64,000 nt of DNA from Oscillospiraceae bacterium (GTDB taxonomy: Bacteria; Bacillota; Clostridia; Oscillospirales; Oscillospiraceae): assembly GCA_015067945.1 (NCBI GenBank), contig SVLM01000008.1, forward strand, positions 1 to 64,000, given 5' to 3'. The position numbers and the translations under genes are program-made. Under the pieces are notes generated by a model, which worked only from the letters and a program-made list of their open reading frames with translations, was not told the DNA's origin and did no database searches. How positions within the stretch are numbered: position 1 is the stretch's first letter; each line of letters begins with the position of its first letter. Positions 24,220 through 30,067 of this stretch are shown here, piece after piece.

Positions 24220-26493
24220 ATGATTATTACACACAAAATTTGCATGGATCTGACCCGGCGGATGCTGCAGCCGCCCATCCAGGTCATGCAGGACGATCAA
24301 TACAGCCGGGAGCTGGAATTCCTGCTGACGGCAAACGGCGAGCCCTGGGAGATCCCAGAGGACTTCTCTGCTATGATCCGCTGGCACAGAGAATCCGACA
24401 AGGTTGGCGGCAGCTATGACCTGATGCCGGATGGCAACCTGGCTTACAGCAAAAGAGAGAATGTTCTGACGGTGCAGCTGCTGCCCCAGATCTGTGTCAA
24501 TCCCGGTCAGGTTTATGTCACGGTTATGCTGGCAAGCTCGAATGCGGTGGCTCATACCTTCTCCGTGACAATCAATGTTTGCAAGAATCCGGGCCTGCAG
24601 GAGAGCGTTCCTGCCCCTGCCCCCGATGAATACCAGCAGCTTCTCCACGGTTACGCCATGATGTCCGCCCGGGTAAACAACCTAGCTTCCTTGGAAGAGG
24701 GAAGTACCACGGGTGACGCAGAGCTCATCGACGGCAGGATGGATCACGCTGGTCAGGTACATACGAACATCGGCAGCCACATCCGGAAAATTGGTGGAAT
24801 CGCCAATGAACTGTATGGCACAAAGACGGTTACAATCAGCCGGGCCGGTGGGGTGGCGGCAGAGCCGGTGGCAAGGTATGCAACCGTTCTGGAGGTGGTC
24901 GGTGCAGCTCAGTATTTGGAAAAGGTCCGGGTGCCGGTGCAGTTGGCGGCGGACAGCCTCAGCTCCGTCGATATCAGAATCTATAATTCCGAAGGAATGG
25001 GTGTGGCCATCGCAACCCAAAGCATTTCAAAACCGGTAGCTGGTCAGCATCAGGTGGAGCTGGACATGGGAAGATGGTTAGCTCCCGGTGAGAGAATTGT
25101 GATCGCCGTCTACGAAAACGAGGGTGATAACATCCTGCTGCCCCCCACCGTCCAGGAGGCCATTTCTGCCGACTTGCTGCAGGATTGCCCCGGAAGTATT
25201 GGCGATTTCAACGAAGATACCGGCGACTATCTCTTTGACAGAGAAGATGTCAAATTCGTTGGCGAGCTGGTTTTTCACGATTCCCTCCGGGAGGAGCTGC
25301 TGCGGCTGGAGGAAAAGGCAGCAACCAAGCAGTATGTGAACGATGCTGTTTCTAGAGCCGGTGCAAGCGTCGAGTATTACATCGCCGACAGAGCCTCGCT
25401 GACCATCAATGAGAAAGGCGCATCGTTTAACGGTAGGCCTCAGATAACGATCTCACAGATCAGATCTGGGTACATCTATGAGTTGTACGATGATCTCATT
25501 GAACCTGCAAAAGGGCGAGGGATTACAGTGACTATGAATAGGCTGTTAAAAACCGACCCGGATGCCGGCACTAAAGAACTTAGAGAATACGTATTTTCTC
25601 CTGACAGTGACTATAATATACCCTCTAACTTTAGCGACGTTGTCGTTGACGACAATTTGCAAAAACCAACGTTCCTCATCACCGCAGGAATCCACGGCGA
25701 TGAAGTGACTACCGTTCTGGCAACCTATAAATTCTTCGAAGACCTTGTGTATGGCCGAAATCTTCCTCCGTATCTCGCCGAAGGCGCAATTTTTAAAGTC
25801 ATTCCCGTCACTAATCCAATCGGATTCGATGCTGAAAAGCAGGTGGAAGTTTTGTGGTTGGATAAGAATTGCAACCCGACCAAAACGGTAACGACCGAGT
25901 ATATTAGGACTAGAACGAATGGAAACGCGGATATTAACCGCAACTTCGATTATAACTGGAAGAAGGCCGGGCCTCCCCCGGAGAGACCAGACTACAACAC
26001 CGGAACCTCCGCGGCGAGCGAGCCCGAAACCCAAAAAATTACGGAGTGGCTTAATAGCAATAAAGACGCTATTGTGCTTATCGATATGCACATCTCCTCC
26101 GTTGCCAACCATTACGCTGGAGTGTTTGGATCTAGATATAGTCTTGCTACCACCAAAGCAAAGAAGATCGCTCTACGCGGAGTCGATAAGGTTATACCTT
26201 ATTGGAGGTCTCTGCTAGGTTCTGCCGCAGACAAAATTAAATTCCATTACGCTTGCTGCTTCGATCATCCGGACTTACCCGTCATAGGTCCCGAAATATA
26301 CTACGCATCTGACGTATTGGGAATCCCGGCCATTGCGCTGGAGTGTGTGAGCGAGACGACTCAAGGATATCGTGACCCGGACAACTCGAGAGTAAGAGTA
26401 ATAATTTATGACGATCCGACCGAAGATACGGTATCCGTCAGTGCCGAAGTATTGGGAAATGTCCTGCTTGAGACATACAAGCAAGAACTTTAA
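24220..26493 (+). CDS. Baseplate protein with C-terminal M14-type peptidase
   Basis: A 757-aa chimera. Residues 1-120 match the BppU N-terminal fold of baseplate upper proteins (MLQPPIQVMQDDQYSRELEF). The middle is beta-rich with a short coil (LREELLRLEEKAATKQYVND). Residues about 440-757 form a zinc carboxypeptidase-like domain: HGDE (H492, E495), NRNFDYNW, a third metal ligand H624 (IDMHIS) and catalytic-type E708 (ALECVSET). Such a domain could trim peptide cross-bridges or a surface polymer during adsorption. Base composition shifts near 25360, suggesting the peptidase half was acquired separately. AGGAGGAA precedes the start. Confidence 0.85.
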   Translation: MIITHKICMDLTRRMLQPPIQVMQDDQYSRELEFLLTANGEPWEIPEDFSAMIRWHRESDKVGGSYDLMPDGNLAYSKRENVLTVQLLPQICVNPGQVYVTVMLASSNAVAHTFSVTINVCKNPGLQESVPAPAPDEYQQLLHGYAMMSARVNNLASLEEGSTTGDAELIDGRMDHAGQVHTNIGSHIRKIGGIANELYGTKTVTISRAGGVAAEPVARYATVLEVVGAAQYLEKVRVPVQLAADSLSSVDIRIYNSEGMGVAIATQSISKPVAGQHQVELDMGRWLAPGERIVIAVYENEGDNILLPPTVQEAISADLLQDCPGSIGDFNEDTGDYLFDREDVKFVGELVFHDSLREELLRLEEKAATKQYVNDAVSRAGASVEYYIADRASLTINEKGASFNGRPQITISQIRSGYIYELYDDLIEPAKGRGITVTMNRLLKTDPDAGTKELREYVFSPDSDYNIPSNFSDVVVDDNLQKPTFLITAGIHGDEVTTVLATYKFFEDLVYGRNLPPYLAEGAIFKVIPVTNPIGFDAEKQVEVLWLDKNCNPTKTVTTEYIRTRTNGNADINRNFDYNWKKAGPPPERPDYNTGTSAASEPETQKITEWLNSNKDAIVLIDMHISSVANHYAGVFGSRYSLATTKAKKIALRGVDKVIPYWRSLLGSAADKIKFHYACCFDHPDLPVIGPEIYYASDVLGIPAIALECVSETTQGYRDPDNSRVRVIIYDDPTEDTVSVSAEVLGNVLLETYKQEL

Positions 26494-26505
26494 GGAGGAA
26501 TCGTT

Positions 26506-27765
26506 ATGGAGAAAAGAGATACCCGAGTGTTCAGAATCCCCGGTCTTCCAGGGCTATATAAGATTCCTGGCGTATATATTAGCCCATCAGAACCAGTCGA
26601 ACAGGATGCGGTATTGTGGGTGAATCCTTACGGAAATAACATGCATAATACTAGCGCTATATTGAAAGATATATACATTAAAACCGCTAAAAAGTATAAC
26701 ACCATCGGCGATGCCCTCGCCGGGGGTAGTGGGCTAACAGACGGCACCGTACTCGCGTATACGCTAGGTGGAGTCCCGAATGTTGTGTTGACCGCAGACA
26801 TTAACGATTCTGAAACTATCACCATCGCAAAAGACTGTGTCATCCACCTTAACGGTCATAAGATATCATTTAGGACCGGTGCACACTTCGACCTAAAAAC
26901 CGGAAAACTGACGATCGACGGAACGGTTCCGGGTAGCGAAGTCAAGAAGTGCTTTCCGGATTCTACGGAAAGTAATACCACCTCTGAATTTTTGGTGTCC
27001 GCTTCGGCCACAACTGGAAACTTTGAGCTGCGTCTGCTTGGTGGTACCTATTCCATTACTAGCACTCATGTTAGTCGAACCTACGCTGGCATCGTTCCAC
27101 TCAGCGTGAACACCGCCGAGAATGGAAAGGTAAGGCTTTCCGGTTGCACCGTAAGAGTGACGAATTGCTCTGGCTTGGCAGTTTACGGCATTCGGAGTTC
27201 ATGCGACATGGTTGTTGATCGTTGCCGATTTGAATTAATTATCGACAAAGCTAATGAAAAATACTCTGCTTCCGCGCTCCTTGCCAGTAATGCTAACAGT
27301 AGTGCAGTCATTCGTAATACAACCGCTACAGTCACCGGCACGGATACAGAACACAAAACGAAAATCTACACGCTTGACTTACGTTCTGCCGATTGCGTCG
27401 TTGAAAAATGTACAATTTCTGCCACAACACCAGTCACTAATATTTGTAGTGGTATCGATCTCTTCGGTACTGCTAAGGTTGTAATGAATGATTGTGTTGT
27501 CGTATCCGGTAGTACAACCGAAGCCGCGTCGGGTGACTATCGCGCCTTGCGTACTGCTAATGGTGCAGAAGCACAAATCAACGGCGGTTATTATCGTGGC
27601 GATAGCGGCGCATTCGGGTTGTTAAGCACGATCTATATCGACGGCAACCAGGCGGACGAGACTACGCATCCCGAGTATGAGTACTGCTTTGCAGCGGAAG
27701 TTGAAACGGATGCGGCTACTCTATACGTGAAGGATGAAAACGGCTTCTGGATTGCAGTGTGCTAA
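26506..27765 (+). CDS. Right-handed beta-helix tail spike
   Basis: A 419-aa receptor-binding candidate. An N-terminal attachment segment (MEKRDTRVFRIPGLPG) is followed by a repetitive beta-helix (about 100-370) with rungs such as GKVRLSGCTVRVTNCSG, MVVDRCRFEL and CVVEKCTISAT, each strand ending in N/D/C-rich turns as in parallel beta-helix spikes and lyases. No catalytic motif is obvious. Use of ATA, CTA, AGG and GTA codons is higher than in head genes, typical of exchanged host-range modules. It lies between the peptidase-bearing baseplate protein and the lysis genes. Confidence 0.75.
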   Translation: MEKRDTRVFRIPGLPGLYKIPGVYISPSEPVEQDAVLWVNPYGNNMHNTSAILKDIYIKTAKKYNTIGDALAGGSGLTDGTVLAYTLGGVPNVVLTADINDSETITIAKDCVIHLNGHKISFRTGAHFDLKTGKLTIDGTVPGSEVKKCFPDSTESNTTSEFLVSASATTGNFELRLLGGTYSITSTHVSRTYAGIVPLSVNTAENGKVRLSGCTVRVTNCSGLAVYGIRSSCDMVVDRCRFELIIDKANEKYSASALLASNANSSAVIRNTTATVTGTDTEHKTKIYTLDLRSADCVVEKCTISATTPVTNICSGIDLFGTAKVVMNDCVVVSGSTTEAASGDYRALRTANGAEAQINGGYYRGDSGAFGLLSTIYIDGNQADETTHPEYEYCFAAEVETDAATLYVKDENGFWIAVC

Positions 27766-27794
27766 CAACTACGAAAGAGCCTAACACGAATAAA

Positions 27795-27818
27795 AGCACC
27801 ATCCGACCGGGTGGTGCT
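27795..27818 (+). terminator. Hairpin between spike and endolysin genes
   Basis: AGCACCA (27795-27801) pairs with TGGTGCT (27812-27818) around CCGACCGGG. No clear T run follows, so it may be an mRNA processing or stabilising hairpin, or a weak terminator before the lysis cassette. Confidence 0.4.
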
Positions 27819-27839
27819 ACACCAAAGGAGGAATAACCA

Positions 27840-28871
27840 ATGAAGAATGTGAAACCCGGGCATGACGTGCCCGTTGTGTGCCTGGATGCCGGTCATGCCG
27901 GTAAGTACAATCGTAGTCCAGTGGTGCCGGAATACTACGAATCCGACATGAACTGGAAGCTCCATCTGCTGCTGAAGGCGGAGCTGGAGAAGCGGGGTAT
28001 CAAAGTGATCACGACCCGTCCGGATCAGGCCACGGATCTGGCCCTGGAAAAGCGAGGTAAGCTGGCACAGGATGCAGATCTGTTTGAATCCCTGCATTCC
28101 AATGCGGCCGAGCAGGAAAGCACCGATTATGTGGTAGCCATGTATCAGGTGGACGACCACTGCGGTGAGATGGACAAGCAGAGTCTGGAGATCGCATCCC
28201 GGCTGTCCAGCTGCGTGGCTGAGATCATGGGCGTCAAAGCCAGAGTCTGGGCGTCTCAGTCTGATCACGATCGTGACGGCAACGGCTACAAGGACGACTA
28301 CTACGGCGTTCTCCGTGGGGCACACAGCGTACATACGCCCGGTGTCATTGTGGAGCACGGCTTCCACACAAACCCCGAGCAGGCTCGCTGGCTGCTTGAC
28401 GAGGGCAATCTGCAGAAACTGGCGGAGGCGGAGGCGGAGGCCATCTGCCAGTATTTCGACTGGCAGCAGGAAGAGCCGGAACACTGGTACCGCATCCGGG
28501 AGAGCTGGGACAAGCCTGAGACCCAGGTGGGTGCCTATAAAGATCCGGAGGCAGCAAAGGCCGCCTGCCCCGAGGGGTACAGCGTGTACAACTGGGAGGG
28601 CGATGTAGTTTACACAAACACACCTGCCCCGGCAGCAACCAACTACACACTGACCCTGCCTATGCTGCAGAAGGGCGACAAAGGCCGCCTGGTCAAGGCA
28701 CTGCAGCAGCTGCTCCTGGCCAACGATATCAAACTGCCCCGGTACGGTGCGGACGGAGATTTTGGCGATGAGACCAAAGTCGGCGTGATCTCGTACCAGA
28801 AGAAAGTAGGGCTTTCTGCGGACGGCGTTGCAGGCCCTGCCACCATGGGCTCCCTGCTGGGTTTGAGGTAA
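27840..28871 (+). CDS. Endolysin: N-acetylmuramoyl-L-alanine amidase
   Basis: A 343-aa zinc amidase that cuts the bond between MurNAc and L-Ala at lysis. The Amidase_3 domain spans about 8-205 with DAGH (H19), YYESDMN (E34), SLHSNA (H86) and the catalytic glutamate in GVIVEHGFHTN. A small linker domain (YRIRESWDKPETQVGAYKDP, SPOR-like) follows, and a peptidoglycan-binding PG_binding_1 repeat (LQKGDKGRLVKALQQLL ... DGDFGDETK) fills about 265-343. It lacks a signal peptide, so it depends on a holin. AAAGGAGG lies before ATG 27840. Confidence 0.95.
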   Translation: MKNVKPGHDVPVVCLDAGHAGKYNRSPVVPEYYESDMNWKLHLLLKAELEKRGIKVITTRPDQATDLALEKRGKLAQDADLFESLHSNAAEQESTDYVVAMYQVDDHCGEMDKQSLEIASRLSSCVAEIMGVKARVWASQSDHDRDGNGYKDDYYGVLRGAHSVHTPGVIVEHGFHTNPEQARWLLDEGNLQKLAEAEAEAICQYFDWQQEEPEHWYRIRESWDKPETQVGAYKDPEAAKAACPEGYSVYNWEGDVVYTNTPAPAATNYTLTLPMLQKGDKGRLVKALQQLLLANDIKLPRYGADGDFGDETKVGVISYQKKVGLSADGVAGPATMGSLLGLR

Positions 28872-28882
28872 GGAGGCTGGCG

Positions 28883-29191
28883 ATGGAGATCACTGTAACA
28901 TGGCAGACGATCATCACGATTGCAGCAGTGCTGGCCGCCATCGGCACCATTGTGGGCGTTATTGTCAAAGCCGTCCACTGGATGGACAAGCAGAAGCAGC
29001 AGAGCGAAGATATCGACGCACTGAGAGCGACCCACAACCACGATATGGAAGCCATCAAGCAGGAACAGACTCTGCTGGTATACGGGGTGCTGGCATGCCT
29101 CAAGGGTCTCAAGGAGCAAGGGTGCAATGGGCCTGTTACCGAGGCAATTAACAAAATCGAAAAACACTTAAACCAAAAGGCTCACGAATAA
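28883..29191 (+). CDS. Holin-like protein, one membrane helix
   Basis: A 102-aa protein with an N-terminal membrane segment (about 8-30, WQTIITIAAVLAAIGTIVGV) followed by a charged helical tail (MDKQKQQSEDIDALRATHNH). This resembles BhlA/hemolysin XhlA-type small lysis proteins. It is 11 bp downstream of the endolysin, in the lysis cassette, with TAAGGAGG ahead of its ATG. A holin role is inferred from topology and position. Confidence 0.75.
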   Translation: MEITVTWQTIITIAAVLAAIGTIVGVIVKAVHWMDKQKQQSEDIDALRATHNHDMEAIKQEQTLLVYGVLACLKGLKEQGCNGPVTEAINKIEKHLNQKAHE

Positions 29192-29203
29192 GGAGGAAAA
29201 ATT

Positions 29204-29437
29204 ATGGAAAAAATCAAGACCAACTTGGCGGCTCTGGTGAAGGTAAAGACCATCGTCACCCTGCTGCTGACCATCGTGTTCTGCGTTCTGGCACTGACCG
29301 GCGTGATCTCCGGTGCTGACTTTCTCACCGTGTTCACGGTGGTGATCGCCTTCTACTTTGGTACCCAGAGCGAGAAGAACACCAACACGACTACCTACAC
29401 CGGCCCCAATGAAGGCGAGACTGGTGTAATCAAATAA
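29204..29437 (+). CDS. Holin, two membrane helices
   Basis: A 77-aa protein with two hydrophobic segments (about 16-34, KTIVTLLLTIVFCVLALTGV, and 38-54, DFLTVFTVVIAFYFG) and a hydrophilic tail with a TNTTTYTGP run. This matches short phi-LC3/clostridial phage holins. It is the last prophage gene before a strong terminator. It and the upstream protein may form a holin pair. Confidence 0.8.
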   Translation: MEKIKTNLAALVKVKTIVTLLLTIVFCVLALTGVISGADFLTVFTVVIAFYFGTQSEKNTNTTTYTGPNEGETGVIK

Positions 29438-29472
29438 CGTACATCCACTAAATCAGGTGCAACAAGCAAGAA

Positions 29473-29513
29473 ACCCCTCTCCGGATCTTTACTCCGGGGA
29501 GGGGCGTTTTTTC
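29473..29513 (+). terminator. Late operon terminator
   Basis: CCCCTCTCCGG (29474-29484) pairs with CCGGGGAGGGG (29494-29504), and a run of six T follows. It ends the prophage rightward transcription ahead of attR. Confidence 0.9.
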
Positions 29514-29532
29514 TGACATCAATTTGACATCA
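29514..29532. repeat. Candidate integrase arm-type sites, right arm
   Basis: TGACATCA twice in direct orientation (29514-29521 and 29525-29532), 11 bp apart, matching the single copy next to attL (175-182). Their position is right for integrase or excisionase arms; this is inference. The surrounding 29533-29600 is AT-rich and without a gene. Confidence 0.4.
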
Positions 29533-29601
29533 TTACTGTTAATTTTATTGACTATATTTGATTAAATTTGACCGGGCAAACATACCCGGAAGGGAAAGAA
29601 G

Positions 29602-29634
29602 AAAGCCTTAAAGTCGTTGAGACTCTAAGGCTTT
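29602..29634 (-). terminator. Phage-supplied terminator for tRNA-Tyr
   Basis: AAAGCCTTA (29602-29610) pairs with TAAGGCTTT (29626-29634). Read leftward, the stem is followed by a T-rich tract. It lies 8 bp beyond the tRNA 3' end inside the prophage and so replaces the host terminator now at 14-40. Confidence 0.7.
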
Positions 29635-29638
29635 TCCT

Positions 29639-29699
29639 TGTTGGTGGGGGAGGACGGATTCGAACCATCGAAGCGATACGCAGCAGATTTACAGTCTGT
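29639..29699. repeat. attR: attR: core inside intact tRNA-Tyr
   Basis: Identical over 61 bp to attL (67-127). It includes the tRNA 3' half from the anticodon region to CCA and three extra bases. The 5' part of the tRNA gene continues to its right, so the gene remains whole. Confidence 0.95.
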
Positions 29700-29726
29700 C
29701 CCCTTTGGCCACTCGGGAACTCCCCC
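29642..29726 (-). tRNA. tRNA-Tyr (GTA)
   Basis: An 85-nt type II tRNA with encoded CCA. The acceptor is GGGGGAG / CTCCCCC with discriminator A, the anticodon loop is CTGTAAA giving anticodon GTA, there is a long variable arm, and the T arm is GGTTCGAATCC. The 3' 58 nt are supplied by the prophage copy of the att core. It is transcribed after tRNA-Thr. Confidence 0.97.
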
Positions 29727-29755
29727 ATATTCAGTTGCCTGTTTGTGAGCCTGTC

Positions 29756-29831
29756 TGGAGCCGGTAGACGGACTCGAACCCCCGACCTGCTGATTACAAA
29801 TCAGCTGCTCTACCAACTGAGCTATACCGGC
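29756..29831 (-). tRNA. tRNA-Thr (TGT)
   Basis: A 76-nt cloverleaf with acceptor GCCGGTA / TACCGGC, discriminator T, encoded CCA, D arm AGCTCAGTTGGTAGAGC, anticodon stem CTGAT/ATCAG with anticodon TGT, and T arm GGGGGTTCGAGTCCGTC. It is the first gene of a two-tRNA operon. Confidence 0.97.
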
Positions 29832-29851
29832 GGCTCAAACAGAACACGCTT

Positions 29852-29880
29852 ATTATAGCGACGAGGTATCGGTTTGTCAA
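29852..29880 (-). promoter_or_regulatory. Consensus promoter of the tRNA-Thr-Tyr operon
   Basis: On the minus strand TTGACA (29875-29880) and TATAAT (29852-29857) are 17 bp apart, a perfect sigma-A promoter about 20 bp before tRNA-Thr. Confidence 0.92.
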
Positions 29881-29927
29881 GCACTTTTTTTACTTTTTCA
29901 AAAATTGGAAAAAGACAGAAAATCCGG

Positions 29928-30018
29928 TGTCATTCTGAGCGTAGCGGAGCGGAGTCGAAGAATCCGTTTCTCCTGCCACCGCAAGGATGCGGATCCCTCG
30001 GCTGTGCTTGGGATGACA
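29928..30018. repeat. Dispersed palindromic repeat, TGTCATTCTGAGC type
   Basis: A 91-bp element beginning TGTCATTCTGAGC and ending TTGGGATGACA, with short terminal inverted repeats, lying between the tRNA operon promoter and the ileS terminator. It resembles REP/MITE-like elements common in Oscillospirales genomes; it carries no gene. Confidence 0.55.
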
Positions 30019-30032
30019 AAGGGGAAGACATG

Positions 30033-30061
30033 AAAAACCGGGTGTGGCGAACCACACCCGG
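30033..30061 (-). terminator. Terminator of ileS
   Basis: CCGGGTGTGG (30038-30047) pairs with CCACACCCGG (30052-30061). Read leftward a T run follows. It lies 7 bp beyond the ileS stop. Confidence 0.9.
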
Positions 30062-30067
30062 CGTTTA

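Larger units (their letters stand above)
67..29699. mobile_element. Complete siphovirus-type prophage in tRNA-Tyr
   Basis: The ends are defined directly by an exact 61-bp repeat (67-127 and 29639-29699) that corresponds to the 3' half of the tRNA-Tyr gene at the right end. A tyrosine integrase lies next to the left copy. Between the ends come lysogeny, replication/partition, terminase, HK97-type head, non-contractile tail, baseplate, endolysin and holin genes in the usual order, with no broken reading frame noticed. At about 29.6 kb it is small for a siphovirus but looks complete. The absence of tail-sheath genes and the presence of a tape measure and a -1 frameshifted chaperone indicate a long non-contractile tail. 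Whether it can still be induced cannot be judged from the sequence. Confidence 0.95.

Noticed and set aside
29568..29858. A 96-codon rightward frame across the tRNA genes
   Set aside because: It runs antisense through two tRNA genes and is not a protein gene.
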